A DNA stretch of 64,000 bases from an uncultured Clostridia bacterium (GCA_934271065.1 CAKQQQ010000001.1:124001-188000), one strand, 5' to 3'; numbered from the stretch's first letter, positions 15,999 through 25,239 are shown. Notes: a model not told the origin generated them from the sequence alone. Numbers and translations: made by a program.

Positions 15999-16409
15999 AT
16001 GACCGATAAAGAACTTATGCGCGCCGCAAACGAAGCGAGAAAGTTTGCCTACGCGCCGTATTCGTTGTTTAAGGTCGGCGCGGCTTTGCTGACCGAAAGC
16101 GGAAAATTATATACGGGTTGCAATATCGAAAATTCGTCGTATACGCCTACGGTGTGCGCCGAAAGGGTTGCCGTTTTCAAAGCGGTATCCGACGGGGAAA
16201 GAAGTTTCGTAAAAATCGCCGTCGTTGGCGGAAAGGGCGATAAACCGCTCGATTTTTGCGCGCCTTGCGGCGTTTGCAGGCAGGTTCTGGCTGAATTTTG
16301 CGACGAAACGTTCGTAATTCTGCTCGGAAACGAAGAAAACTTTTCGTCTTACGGAATTAACGAGATTTTACCGTTTTCTTTTACGAAAAAAGATTTGAAC
16401 AAAATTTAA
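15999..16409 (+). CDS. cdd: cytidine deaminase Cdd
   Basis: Zinc enzyme converting (deoxy)cytidine to (deoxy)uridine, which the downstream pyrimidine-nucleoside phosphorylase can then split. 136 residues. Zinc and catalytic motifs are TVCAERVAVFKA (Cys and Glu) and APCGVCRQVL (two Cys). ATG at 15999 lies 2 bases after the deoD stop, with no clear ribosome binding site, so translation is probably coupled. An upstream in-frame extension to 15891 overlaps deoD and is rejected. Confidence 0.95.
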   Translation: MTDKELMRAANEARKFAYAPYSLFKVGAALLTESGKLYTGCNIENSSYTPTVCAERVAVFKAVSDGERSFVKIAVVGGKGDKPLDFCAPCGVCRQVLAEFCDETFVILLGNEENFSSYGINEILPFSFTKKDLNKI

Positions 16410-16416
16410 TAATCGA

Positions 16417-16445
16417 TTGACAAACTCGTTGCGGCAGTATATAAT
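16417..16445 (+). promoter_or_regulatory. strong promoter of BMP operon 2
   Basis: Consensus TTGACA (16417-16422) and TATAAT (16440-16445) with a 17-base spacer, only 8 bases after the cdd stop. The start is expected near 16452. Confidence 0.88.
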
Positions 16446-16451
16446 CGACTT

Positions 16452-16633
16452 ATAAGAAAAACGAATAGTTTGTATTAAAAATTTTTATTATTTTACGGGC
16501 ATGCCCGTTTCTTCGGTTTTACCGAAGAAATCTTCTTAAAGGGTTAAAGGCGACGCGGTCACCGTAAAGCATCGGAATACGCGCGTATCGCGTGTTTATA
16601 AAGGACAATGGGTAACCCCCAAAGGAGCGAAGT
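16452..16633 (+). ncRNA. 180-base structured leader of BMP operon 2 (candidate riboswitch)
   Basis: Successive elements are: a perfect 14-base palindrome ACGGGCATGCCCGT (16495-16508); a perfect 9-bp hairpin TTCTTCGGT/ACCGAAGAA (16509-16529); a larger fold in which GCGACGCG can pair with CGCG-TA-TCGC (about 16550-16593), with CCG/CGG inside; and a TGGG...CCCCCA hairpin (16609-16621) immediately before the ribosome binding site AAAGGAG. No coding frame. The arrangement suggests translational control. No known riboswitch consensus was recognised. Confidence 0.5.
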
Positions 16634-17797
16634 ATGAAAAAACTTTTAGGTATGATTTTAAGTCTCGCGCTCGTTTTTAGTTGCGCCGCGGTTTTTACCG
16701 GCTGCAAAAAAGAAGCGAAGACTTATGAAATCGCAGTTGTAACCGACGTCGGTCAATTAAAAGACGGCGGCTTCAACCAAGGCACTTACGAAGGCGCGCA
16801 GGCGTTTGCGGAGGCTAACAATAAAACGTATAAGTATTATCAGCCTGCCAACGGTTCGGACGCGACGGATAACGATCGCATAGCCGCTATGCGTCAGGCG
16901 ATTAAGAACGGTGCGAAAATAATCGTTGCCCCCGGCTATTTACAGGCTAACGCTATGACTAAAGTAGCCACCGAAAGCCCCAGCGTTAAATTCGTATTCA
17001 TCGACGGCTGGACGCTTACCGATGAAGCGGGCAATCCGTTACCCAACGTAACCGCAGTCGTTTATAAGGAACAGGAATCGGGTTATCTTGCCGGTTACGC
17101 GGCGGTTATGGACGGTTTTGAAAAACTCGGCGCGACTCTCGGCGGTGGCGGAAGTAACCCCGCTTGTAACCGTTTCGGTTACGGTTTCGTTCAGGGCGCG
17201 GAAGCCGCGGCGAAAGTCAAATACGCCGCCGACAAATCCAAGAAAATCGAAATCAAATACAGTTATAAATACGGAAGCGGTTTCTCCGCGTCTGCCGCTC
17301 TTCAAACTCAGATAAGCGGTTGGTACAGTAGCGGTACCGAAGTCGTATTCGCCTGCGGCGGATCTATGTTCAGTTCCGTAAAGGCTGCCGCTGAAGAAAA
17401 CAAGTCAAAGAGCCCCAAAATAATCGGCGTTGACGTCGATCAGGCTCCGCTGTCCGAATACGTTATTACCAGCGCGGTCAAAGGTCTTAAAGAGTCCGTA
17501 CAACTTATTCTTAAAGAATATTACGAAAAAGAAGAAAACTGGGCGAACTTGCTCGGCGGTAAGACTTCTAATCTCGGCGCAAAAGAAGACGCGACCGGTT
17601 TGCCGACGGCGGCTTCTTCGTGGAGATTCAGAACGTTTACCGTTGCGGAATATAAAACTTTGTTTGACGGAATAAAGAACGGTACGGTTACGATTAAATC
17701 CGACGTACCCGAAGACGCCAACAACCCCGCTTGGTTACAGCAAGGTTTAACTAAAGTTACGATTGAATTCGAAAGCGAAGTTTCGACTGATAAGTAA
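16634..17797 (+). CDS. BMP-family ABC transporter substrate-binding lipoprotein, system 2
   Basis: 387 residues with a lipoprotein signal ending VFTGC (Cys24). BMP/PnrA family features are YEIAVVTDVGQLKDGGFNQG (the FN ligand region), KNGAKIIVAPGYL, VKFVFIDG, EQESGYLAGYAAVM and FACGGSMFSSVKAA. It is closer to the classical TmpC/PnrA nucleoside-binding type than system 1's protein, which is longer and more divergent. AAAGGAGCG precedes the ATG. A hairpin follows the gene before the ATPase. Confidence 0.92.
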   Translation: MKKLLGMILSLALVFSCAAVFTGCKKEAKTYEIAVVTDVGQLKDGGFNQGTYEGAQAFAEANNKTYKYYQPANGSDATDNDRIAAMRQAIKNGAKIIVAPGYLQANAMTKVATESPSVKFVFIDGWTLTDEAGNPLPNVTAVVYKEQESGYLAGYAAVMDGFEKLGATLGGGGSNPACNRFGYGFVQGAEAAAKVKYAADKSKKIEIKYSYKYGSGFSASAALQTQISGWYSSGTEVVFACGGSMFSSVKAAAEENKSKSPKIIGVDVDQAPLSEYVITSAVKGLKESVQLILKEYYEKEENWANLLGGKTSNLGAKEDATGLPTAASSWRFRTFTVAEYKTLFDGIKNGTVTIKSDVPEDANNPAWLQQGLTKVTIEFESEVSTDK

Positions 17798-17811
17798 CTT
17801 GAATTTTTATC

Positions 17812-17877
17812 AGAAAGGGCACGATTGCGCCCTTTCTTCATTTACGGGTAAAAGCGGAAGAGTTTTTTCCCGTAAAT
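17812..17877 (+). terminator. leaky terminator and second hairpin between binding protein and ATPase, system 2
   Basis: AGAAAGGGC / GCCCTTTCT (17812-17820, 17829-17837) forms a 9-bp stem with a short T-rich tail. It is followed by TTTACGGG...CCCGTAAA (17841-17876). Both lie in the gap before the ATPase start at 17900. The placement parallels system 1. Confidence 0.65.
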
Positions 17878-17899
17878 GAAGAAAGGTAGCGGAGGTAAT

Positions 17900-19480
17900 A
17901 TGGATAAGGAAATCAGCCGTACGTTAGAAAATTCGCCGTATGAAATAGAGATGCTTCATATAACGAAAGAGTTTAACGGGTTTAAGGCGAACGACGATAT
18001 ATCATTACAACTTAAAAGGGGCGAAATACACGCGCTGCTCGGAGAAAACGGCGCGGGTAAGTCTACGCTTATGAGCGTTTTGTTCGGAATGTATCAGCCC
18101 GAAAGCGGAGAAATCAGAAAGAACGGCGAAAAAGTAACTATAAACAGCCCGAACGACGCTACCGCGCTCGGTATAGGTATGGTGCATCAGCATTTTAAGT
18201 TGGTTGAGTGTTATACCGTACTCGATAATATCATTCTCGGCGCGGAAACTTCTAAATTCGGCGTTTTATTAAAGAAAAAAGCGCGCGAAAAGGTTTTGGC
18301 GTTATCGCAGACTTACGGGTTGAAAGTCGATCCTGACGCGAAGGTGGAAGATATTACCGTCGGAATGCAACAGCGAGTCGAAATACTTAAAATGTTGTAT
18401 CGCGATAACGAGATACTTATATTCGACGAGCCTACCGCCGTTTTAACCCCGCAGGAAATAGAAGAATTGATGGAAATAATGCGCGGTCTTAAAGCGGAAG
18501 GTAAATCCATTCTGTTTATCACGCATAAACTGAACGAGATTATGGCTGTTGCCGACAGGTGTACCGTTCTTCGTAAGGGTAAATGTATAGGCACGGTAAA
18601 TATCTGCGATACGACCAAAGAAGAACTTTCGGAAATGATGGTCGGCAGAAACGTCAAATTTGCCGTAGATAAAACCGTCGCTCAACCCAAAGACGTCGTG
18701 CTTGACGTTAAAAATCTGTGCGTTAAAAGCAAATTACACAAAAAAGACGCCGTTCACGACGTGTCGTTCAAGGTCCGCGCGGGCGAAATAGTCTGCATTG
18801 CGGGTATAGACGGAAACGGGCAGACCGAACTCGTATACGGGTTGACGGGGCTTGAAAAAATAGAGTCGGGTAAGGTTTTCTTGTGCGGTAAAGACGTTAC
18901 GAAAGAGTCGATAAGACAGAGAAGCCTTGACGGAATGAGTCATATTCCGGAAGACCGTCATAAACACGGGTTGATACTCGATTACACGCTTGAACAGAAT
19001 ATCGTTTTACAGCGTTATTTCGAACCGCAATTTTCCAAACACGGATTTATAAACTTTCAGGCGGTAAACGATTACGCCGACGAATTGATAGATAAATTCG
19101 ACGTGAGAAGCAGTAACGGCGCGAAATCGTCGGCACGATCGATGTCGGGCGGAAATCAGCAAAAAGCGATAGTCGCGCGCGAACTTGACAGAAAACACGA
19201 ATTACTTATAGCCGTTCAGCCCACGCGTGGTCTGGACGTCGGCGCAATCGAGTATATACACGAGCAGATAGTAAAATCGCGCGACGCAGGCTCTGCGGTA
19301 TTGCTCGTTTCGCTCGAACTCGACGAAGTTATGAACTTGTCCGACAGAATATTGGTTTTATACGAAGGCGAAATAGTCGGCGAACTCGATCCTAAAAAGA
19401 CCACCGTACAAGAACTCGGTCTATATATGGCGGGCGCGAAGCGAGACGTTGAAAAGGAGAATACCGATGAACAAAATTAA
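17900..19480 (+). CDS. nucleoside ABC transporter ATP-binding protein (tandem ABC), system 2
   Basis: 526 residues, two ABC domains. Domain 1: Walker A LGENGAGKSTLMSVLFG, signature region ITVGMQQRVEILK, Walker B EILIFDEPTAVLTPQE. Domain 2: GIDGNGQTELVYGLTG and MSGGNQQKAIVAREL, with Walker B Glu replaced in LIAVQPTRGLD, as is normal for the family. ATG at 17900 has GGAGG just upstream. The longer frame from 17876 begins inside a hairpin. Overlaps the next gene by 14 bases. Confidence 0.93.
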   Translation: MDKEISRTLENSPYEIEMLHITKEFNGFKANDDISLQLKRGEIHALLGENGAGKSTLMSVLFGMYQPESGEIRKNGEKVTINSPNDATALGIGMVHQHFKLVECYTVLDNIILGAETSKFGVLLKKKAREKVLALSQTYGLKVDPDAKVEDITVGMQQRVEILKMLYRDNEILIFDEPTAVLTPQEIEELMEIMRGLKAEGKSILFITHKLNEIMAVADRCTVLRKGKCIGTVNICDTTKEELSEMMVGRNVKFAVDKTVAQPKDVVLDVKNLCVKSKLHKKDAVHDVSFKVRAGEIVCIAGIDGNGQTELVYGLTGLEKIESGKVFLCGKDVTKESIRQRSLDGMSHIPEDRHKHGLILDYTLEQNIVLQRYFEPQFSKHGFINFQAVNDYADELIDKFDVRSSNGAKSSARSMSGGNQQKAIVARELDRKHELLIAVQPTRGLDVGAIEYIHEQIVKSRDAGSAVLLVSLELDEVMNLSDRILVLYEGEIVGELDPKKTTVQELGLYMAGAKRDVEKENTDEQN

Positions 19481-20747
19481 AGCGTTTTTCAAAAAAATCG
19501 GAAAATTTTTCAAAGGTCTTTTCGTTAAGGTCGACGATAAAAAGCCCGCGTTCGTAAGGTTATACGAAAGACCTGCGACGAAGTCCGTGCTGGCAAGCGT
19601 TATCTGTATTCTGGCAGGAATATTGGTCGGATTTATCGTTATGATTATATTGTCAATCGTAACGAAAGAAGATACAGACGCAATCGGCGGATTGCTTACT
19701 ATATTCGAAGGTCCGTTTTCAAGCGGTTCGGCAAAATATATAGCGACGAATACGGGCGATATGATATTTTATTCCGTACCCATTATAATGACGGGGCTTT
19801 CGGTTGCGATAGCGTTCAAAACCGGTTTATTTAACATAGGCGCGCCCGGTCAGTATCTTATGGGAACGATGGGCTCATTACTGGTTGCGCTCACTATTCA
19901 TCCGTCCACGAAATTCGGAATGTTTGCGGTATGGTTTCTTGCGTTGATCGTAGGTATCGTCTGCGGCGCGTTATGGGGCGCGGTTACGGGTATGTTCAAG
20001 GCGTTTCTTAACGTCAACGAAGTAATCGTATGCATTATGACCAACTGGATTGCCGCAAACATCGTCAGTTGGGTATTTTCGACCAAGAAAGCCTTGATAA
20101 ATACGGCGGGCGGTAAAACCGCGTATCTTTTAACCACCGCGTCTACCGGAGCGGGTACGCCTAAATTAGGGCTTGACAAACTCTTTCCCGGCTCGTATAT
20201 CGATATGGGCATTTTCATAGCGATACTTTTTGCGATAGTCGTTTATATCGTGCTTAACAAGACCGTGTTCGGTTACGAATTAAAAGCGTGCGGGCATAAC
20301 AAAGACGCATCGAAATATGCCGGTATGAACGAAAAACGGAACATTGTATTGAGTATGGTTATAGCCGGCGGGCTTGCCGCCGCGGGCGGGGCGTTATATT
20401 ATCTTAATCCGGGCATCGAATTTAATTATAAGTCGGCGTATATCGCGTTGCCGGATCAGGGTTTTAACGGAATCCCCGTTGCGTTGCTTGCGTCAAGCAA
20501 TCCCATAGGCGTTATATTCTCGGGAATATTTATGAGATATTTGTCTATCGGCGGAGACAATCTTACGACTTACGGCTTCAACAGATACGTTGCGAATATT
20601 ATAATCGCGCTTATTATTTATCTTGCGGGGTTCAGCAAACTGATAATCGATTTGCTCAACAAAAAAAGAAAACCGCGTAAAAAAGAAAATAAGATCGACG
20701 ACGTAGGCGGTAGCGCGACGGAGACCGTATCGGGAGGTGCTAAATAA
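19467..20747 (+). CDS. nucleoside ABC transporter permease, system 2
   Basis: 426 residues: a basic amphipathic N-terminus of about 45 residues, then eight to nine helices and a charged C-tail. Permease motifs are FNIGAPGQYLMGTMG and VFGYELKACGHNKDASKYAGMN (coupling loop), followed by AGGLAAAGGALYYLNPG. ATG at 19467 has AAGGAG 7 bases upstream. The stop codon shares its final A with the next gene's ATG. Confidence 0.92.
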   Translation: MNKIKAFFKKIGKFFKGLFVKVDDKKPAFVRLYERPATKSVLASVICILAGILVGFIVMIILSIVTKEDTDAIGGLLTIFEGPFSSGSAKYIATNTGDMIFYSVPIIMTGLSVAIAFKTGLFNIGAPGQYLMGTMGSLLVALTIHPSTKFGMFAVWFLALIVGIVCGALWGAVTGMFKAFLNVNEVIVCIMTNWIAANIVSWVFSTKKALINTAGGKTAYLLTTASTGAGTPKLGLDKLFPGSYIDMGIFIAILFAIVVYIVLNKTVFGYELKACGHNKDASKYAGMNEKRNIVLSMVIAGGLAAAGGALYYLNPGIEFNYKSAYIALPDQGFNGIPVALLASSNPIGVIFSGIFMRYLSIGGDNLTTYGFNRYVANIIIALIIYLAGFSKLIIDLLNKKRKPRKKENKIDDVGGSATETVSGGAK

Positions 20748-21700
20748 TGGTATTTTTAATTCAGAAGACGTTAGTATACGCAATCCCCCTTTTGATAGTG
20801 GCTCTTGCGGGCGTTTTCGCGGAAAGAAGCGGCGTTATCAACATTGCGCTTGACGGTATGATGATTTTCGGTTCTTTCATAGGCGCGATTTTCGTTTCGG
20901 CTATGCAGAGAGCGAACGCTCTTGACGGGCATCCGCAAATTATGTATCTTCTGGCGATGTTGGTTTCTGCCGCCGCAGGGGCGGTGTTCTCGTTATTGCT
21001 TTCGTTTTCGGCAATCAATCTGAAAGCCGATCAGACGATCGGCGGTACTGCGTTGAATATGCTTGCCCCCGCGCTGTGTAATACTTTTGCGCTTGCGTTG
21101 TTTATGCAGGAAAAAATCGAAATGCCGAAATCCACGCATTACGCAATCGTCAACAGCGATCTGAACGGATTTTTGCGTATATTCGCCGATAAGGCGTATA
21201 TCTCGACTTATATTGCCATATTCGTCTTTATAGTTTTGTCGCTGTGGCTGTATAAAACGAAAACCGGGCTGCGTATGCGCGCGTGCGGCGAACATCCGCA
21301 GGCGGCTGCAAGCGTTGGCGTAAACGTTTATAAAATGCGATATCTCGGCACGACCGTATCCGGCGCGCTTGCGGGAATGGGCGGGTATATTTATATCGCG
21401 ACGGTTGCAGGCGGAACTGCCGAAGGATCGGTTGCCGGAATGGGCTTCCTTGCGCTTGCGATAATGATATTCGGTAACTGGAAACCGTCGGGAATTGCCT
21501 TCGGGGCGTTGCTGTTCGGGTTCTTAACCTGTTTAGGCGTCGTTTCCGATCAGGTTAAAGTATTAAAAGACCTGAATTTACCGATGTACTTTTATAATAT
21601 GATACCGTATTTTATCGTTCTCGTCGTGCTTGGGCTGACGGCTAAAAAATCCGGATGCCCTAAGGCGGAAGGGATACCGTACGATAAAGGTATGAGATAA
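20747..21700 (+). CDS. nucleoside ABC transporter permease, system 2
   Basis: 317 residues, multi-spanning. It has the EAA-like start region AERSGVINIALDGMMIFGSF, the coupling loop KTGLRMRACGEHPQAAASVG, and SGALAGMGGYIYIATV. Overlapping ATG/TAA with the upstream permease indicates translational coupling. Followed by a hairpin (21717-21747) and the promoter of the pyrimidine-nucleoside phosphorylase gene. Confidence 0.93.
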   Translation: MVFLIQKTLVYAIPLLIVALAGVFAERSGVINIALDGMMIFGSFIGAIFVSAMQRANALDGHPQIMYLLAMLVSAAAGAVFSLLLSFSAINLKADQTIGGTALNMLAPALCNTFALALFMQEKIEMPKSTHYAIVNSDLNGFLRIFADKAYISTYIAIFVFIVLSLWLYKTKTGLRMRACGEHPQAAASVGVNVYKMRYLGTTVSGALAGMGGYIYIATVAGGTAEGSVAGMGFLALAIMIFGNWKPSGIAFGALLFGFLTCLGVVSDQVKVLKDLNLPMYFYNMIPYFIVLVVLGLTAKKSGCPKAEGIPYDKGMR

Positions 21701-21716
21701 ATTTCCGACTTAATTT

Positions 21717-21759
21717 ACGCCGCGAAAGCATTGCGTTTTCGCGGCGTACGTTGTATAAT
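21717..21759 (+). promoter_or_regulatory. hairpin overlapping the promoter of the deoA-type gene
   Basis: ACGCCGCGAAA / TTTTCGCGGCGT forms an 11-12 bp stem (21718-21747) without a T-run. A promoter TTGCGT (21731-21736), 17-base spacer, TATAAT (21754-21759) overlaps its right arm. The dyad may be a terminator of the transporter operon, an operator, or both. Confidence 0.5.
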
Positions 21760-21776
21760 GTTGAGGGGTAATTTTT

Positions 21777-23078
21777 ATGAGAATGTACGACGTTATCAAG
21801 AAAAAACGCGACGGCGGAGAACTTACCGACGAAGAGATTTCATTTTTCGTAAAAGGTGCGGCGGACGGTAGTATTCCCGATTATCAGATTTCCGCGCTTT
21901 GTATGGCGATTTATTTTCGCGGAATGACGGTGGAAGAGACAACCGCCTTGACGTTTGCGGTTCGTGATTCCGGCGAAAAACTCGATTTTTCAAAAATCAA
22001 GGGCATCAGAGCGGACAAACACTCTACGGGCGGCGTAGGCGATAAAACGAGCCTTATAGTTGCCCCTGTGGTTGCGTCGCTCGGCTTAAAGGTCGCTAAA
22101 ATGAGCGGCAGGGGATTAGGTCATACGGGCGGAACGGTGGATAAACTCGAATCGATTCCCGATTTCCGTGTAACTCTTTCTACGGAAGAGTTTGAAAAAA
22201 TCGTCAACGAAGTCGGCGTGGCAATAGTCGGTCAGACCGCGTCGCTTGCGCCTGCGGATAAAAAGTTATACGCCATTCGCGACGTTACGGCGACCGTTGA
22301 CAGTATGCCGCTTATAGCGGCGAGTATAATGGGCAAAAAACTTGCCGCAGACGACGATTGCATAGTTCTCGACGTAAAGACGGGTAGCGGCTCGTTTATG
22401 AAAACGCAGGAAAACAGCGAAAAACTCGCTCGGCTTATGGTTGATATAGGCAAGAGAGCGGGTAAAAAAATACTTGCGCTTATAACCGATATGGACGTTC
22501 CGCTCGGCAACGCGATAGGCAACTCGCTCGAAGTTAAAGAAGCGGTCGAAACCCTGAAAGGTAAAGGTCCTGCAGATCTGACAGAAGTGTGCTATGCGCT
22601 TGCCGCCGATATGCTGTATCTTGCCGACTACGGAAGCGAAGAGCATTGTCTAAAACTCGTGAAAGAATCGATTGAAAGCGGTAAAGCGTTTGATAAGTTC
22701 CGCGAAATGGTTGCGGCTCAGGGCGGCGACGTATCGGTTATAGACGACACGTCAAAGTTCCCGTCGGCAAAATATTCTGCCGAAGTTCACGCCGACAAAT
22801 CGGGTTATATAACCAAAATAAATACCGAAGGTTACGGCGCGGCAAGTCTGATTTTAGGCGCGGGCAGGAATAAAGCCGATGAAAAAATCGATTATTCGGC
22901 GGGGATTATATTGCGTAAAAAGACGGGCGATTTCGTGAGTAAGGGCGACGTAATCGCAACGTTGTATTCTAACGATAAAGGTAAGTTCGGCGAAGCGACG
23001 GAAAGATTATCCGCGTCTACGGAAATAGGCGACGAAAAACCGAAAAAAGAAAAACTCATACTTGAAAGGATAAAATAA
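21777..23078 (+). CDS. pdp: pyrimidine-nucleoside phosphorylase
   Basis: Phosphorolysis of thymidine, deoxyuridine and uridine. 433 residues, two-domain nucleoside phosphorylase II. The start MRMYDVIKKKRDGGELT and the signature KHSTGGVGDKTSLI are diagnostic. KMSGRGLGHTGGTVDKLESI and the C-terminal barrel-sandwich domain with GAASLILGAGRNKADEKID complete the enzyme. Specificity (thymidine-only DeoA versus broad Pdp) cannot be decided. ATG at 21777 follows GAGGGG by 8 bases. Confidence 0.94.
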   Translation: MRMYDVIKKKRDGGELTDEEISFFVKGAADGSIPDYQISALCMAIYFRGMTVEETTALTFAVRDSGEKLDFSKIKGIRADKHSTGGVGDKTSLIVAPVVASLGLKVAKMSGRGLGHTGGTVDKLESIPDFRVTLSTEEFEKIVNEVGVAIVGQTASLAPADKKLYAIRDVTATVDSMPLIAASIMGKKLAADDDCIVLDVKTGSGSFMKTQENSEKLARLMVDIGKRAGKKILALITDMDVPLGNAIGNSLEVKEAVETLKGKGPADLTEVCYALAADMLYLADYGSEEHCLKLVKESIESGKAFDKFREMVAAQGGDVSVIDDTSKFPSAKYSAEVHADKSGYITKINTEGYGAASLILGAGRNKADEKIDYSAGIILRKKTGDFVSKGDVIATLYSNDKGKFGEATERLSASTEIGDEKPKKEKLILERIK

Positions 23079-23081
23079 GTT

Positions 23082-23678
23082 ATGGCAAAATTATACTTCA
23101 AATACGGAGTAATGGGCTGTTCGAAGTCTGCGCAGGCGTTGATAACAAAGTTTAATTACGAAGAGCGCGGAATGAAAGTTCTTCTTATAAAACCCGCGAT
23201 AGACACAAGAGACGGAAAAGACGTGGTAAAATCGAGAATAGGTCTTTCGTCCGAAGCGTACGCCGTTTCCGCTGACGAAAATCTTTACGATTTTTACGTT
23301 AAAAAACATAAGGATAACGACGTTATCATAGTTGACGAATGTCAATTTTTAACTACGGAACAAGTCGATCGACTCGGAGATATAGTTATCGATTTTAACG
23401 TGCCTGTATTGTGCTTCGGTCTTGCGTGCGATTTTACGAATCATCTGTTTGAAGGCAGTAAAAGATTGTTTGAAATCGCCGAGTCGGTCGCTGAAATAAA
23501 ATCGGTGTGCAGATGCGGCGCAAAGGCTACGGTTACGGCGCGTTTTGACGATGAAGGGCATATTTTATACAAGGGAGAACAAGTCGTGCTCGGCGGCAAC
23601 AATCGTTATACGGCTATGTGCAGAAAGTGCTGGCTTAAACGAAAGGCGGAGCAGGAATCGCAAGGAATATTTTTATAA
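23082..23678 (+). CDS. tdk: thymidine kinase Tdk
   Basis: Phosphorylates (deoxy)thymidine with ATP. 198 residues, type II (TK1-like) with a C-terminal zinc ribbon (CRCG...CRKC). Walker B is IIVDECQFL. The phosphate loop reads GVMGCSKS, so the usual Gly before the Lys is Ser. I recall similar loops in a clade of Clostridial thymidine kinases, so this may be normal for the lineage. It is 3 bases downstream of the phosphorylase gene. Confidence 0.92.
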   Translation: MAKLYFKYGVMGCSKSAQALITKFNYEERGMKVLLIKPAIDTRDGKDVVKSRIGLSSEAYAVSADENLYDFYVKKHKDNDVIIVDECQFLTTEQVDRLGDIVIDFNVPVLCFGLACDFTNHLFEGSKRLFEIAESVAEIKSVCRCGAKATVTARFDDEGHILYKGEQVVLGGNNRYTAMCRKCWLKRKAEQESQGIFL

Positions 23679-23694
23679 ATCGGAACAATAATAA

Positions 23695-23736
23695 AAAACG
23701 CCTGCGGCGAAGTTTAACTTCGCCGCAGGCGTTTTT
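23695..23736. terminator. long bidirectional terminator between tdk and gdhA
   Basis: A perfect 20-bp stem AAAAACGCCTGCGGCGAAGT with its complement (23695-23714, 23718-23737) has A/T runs at both ends. It serves both convergent genes. A second hairpin, CGGAACG/CGTTCCG, lies at 23743-23764. Confidence 0.9.
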
Positions 23737-23780
23737 GTAAGTCGGAACGTAACTGCGCGTTCCGACGCAATCTCCGACGG

Positions 23781-25139
23781 TTAATAAATGCCTTCCGCAA
23801 GCATTGCGTCCGCAACTTTTTTGAATCCCGCAAGGTTTGCCCCCGCAACGAGATCGTAACCCAAACCGTATTCTTCAAGCGCGTCCGTCATTTGCTTATA
23901 AATATTTTTCATAATTACGCGAAGTTTCGCGTCTACTTCTTCTTTCGTCCACGATAATCTTTCGCTGTTTTGCGTCATTTCAAGCCCCGAAGTCGCAACG
24001 CCTCCCGCGTTTACCGCCTTGCTCGGACAAACGATAACGCCGTGTTCTTTTAAGTAGTCCATCGCTTCGAGCGTGGTGGACATATTCGATACTTCGTTCA
24101 CTATTTTTACGCCCGCCGCAACCGTCTTTTTAGCGTCTTCGAGCGTTATTTCGTTCTGCGTTGCGCACGGCATATAAATATCGGCTTTAACGTTCCCCCA
24201 AGGTTTTTCGCCTGCGTGGAATGGCAGACCGTACTTTTCGGCGTAATCTTTAATCGTACCGGTCGTACTTTCGCGCATTTTAAGTAAATAATCTATTTTT
24301 TCGCCGCTTACGCCGTCCGGATCGTAAACGTAACCGTGCGAGCCGGATATGGAAACGACTTTCGCGCCGAGTTCCGTAAGTTTAAGACACGCGCCCCAGG
24401 TAACGTTTCCGTACCCCGAAAGGGCGAAAGTTTTACCTTTGATTTCTTCGCCGAATTTTTTAAGCACTTCTTCGAGAAAATACACCGCGCCGTAGCCGGT
24501 CGCTTCGGGGCGTATAAGGCTTCCGCCGAAAGCAAGCCCTTTACCCGTTAAAACGCCGTTTTCGTAATGTCCGCGTATTTTTTTGTATTGCCCGAAAAGG
24601 TAGCCTATTTCTCTTCCGCCTACGCCTATATCGCCCGCAGGCACGTCGAGATTAGGACCGATATGCCGATAAAGTTCATCCATAAACGCCTGACAAAAAC
24701 GCATAATTTCTATGTCGGTTTTGCCTACGGGGTTAAAATCCGCGCCGCCTTTCGCGCCGCCCATCGGCAAACTCGTAAGGCTGTTTTTGAACGTCTGCTC
24801 AAAACCGAGAAATTTTAATATCCCTTGATTTACCGACGGATGAAATCTCAGCCCGCCTTTATAAGGACCTATCGCGTTGTTAAACTGGACTCTGTAACCC
24901 CTGTTTACGCGATACGCGCCTTGCGCGTCTTCCCATACGATTCTGAACGATATAATTCTGTCCGGTTCGACTATGCGTTCGAGAATACAATGCTTTTTAT
25001 AAAGTTCTTCGCTTTTATTTACCGCCGGTTCGAGAGACGATAAAACTTCGGTAACCGCCTGTACGAATTCAGGCTCGCCGGCGTTTTTCGCCTTGACCGA
25101 GTCGATGACCGATTTAAGATATTCGTTTTTAACCTGCAT
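23781..25139 (-). CDS. gdhA: NADP-type glutamate dehydrogenase GdhA
   Basis: Reductive amination of 2-oxoglutarate to glutamate. 452 residues, the hexameric short-chain GDH size. Motifs: GPYKGGLRFHPSVNQGILKF, PMGGAKGGADFNPVGK with the catalytic lysine region, PAGDIGVGGREIGYLFGQYK, and the nucleotide-binding GYGNVTWGA. The coenzyme preference NADP is inferred from similarity to the NADP class, not proven. The gene has a good promoter at 25211-25239, and a 9-bp hairpin in its leader. Confidence 0.95.
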   Translation of the reverse strand: MQVKNEYLKSVIDSVKAKNAGEPEFVQAVTEVLSSLEPAVNKSEELYKKHCILERIVEPDRIISFRIVWEDAQGAYRVNRGYRVQFNNAIGPYKGGLRFHPSVNQGILKFLGFEQTFKNSLTSLPMGGAKGGADFNPVGKTDIEIMRFCQAFMDELYRHIGPNLDVPAGDIGVGGREIGYLFGQYKKIRGHYENGVLTGKGLAFGGSLIRPEATGYGAVYFLEEVLKKFGEEIKGKTFALSGYGNVTWGACLKLTELGAKVVSISGSHGYVYDPDGVSGEKIDYLLKMRESTTGTIKDYAEKYGLPFHAGEKPWGNVKADIYMPCATQNEITLEDAKKTVAAGVKIVNEVSNMSTTLEAMDYLKEHGVIVCPSKAVNAGGVATSGLEMTQNSERLSWTKEEVDAKLRVIMKNIYKQMTDALEEYGLGYDLVAGANLAGFKKVADAMLAEGIY

Positions 25140-25155
25140 AAAATTTCTCCTTTTA

Positions 25156-25186
25156 TCGGACGAATATTCATACCGTTTTCGTCCGA
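25156..25186 (-). other. hairpin in the gdhA 5' leader
   Basis: TCGGACGAA / TTCGTCCGA is a perfect 9-bp inverted repeat (25156-25164, 25178-25186), 17 bases upstream of the start codon and just before the AAGGAG. It could act on mRNA stability or as an operator. Confidence 0.45.
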
Positions 25187-25210
25187 CGCAAAAGCAACGT
25201 CTGCCGATAT

Positions 25211-25239
25211 ATTTTACAAAAATATGACCTTAATGTCAA
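25211..25239 (-). promoter_or_regulatory. gdhA promoter
   Basis: On the minus strand TTGACA (25239-25234) and TAAAAT (25216-25211) with a 17-base spacer. Confidence 0.82.
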
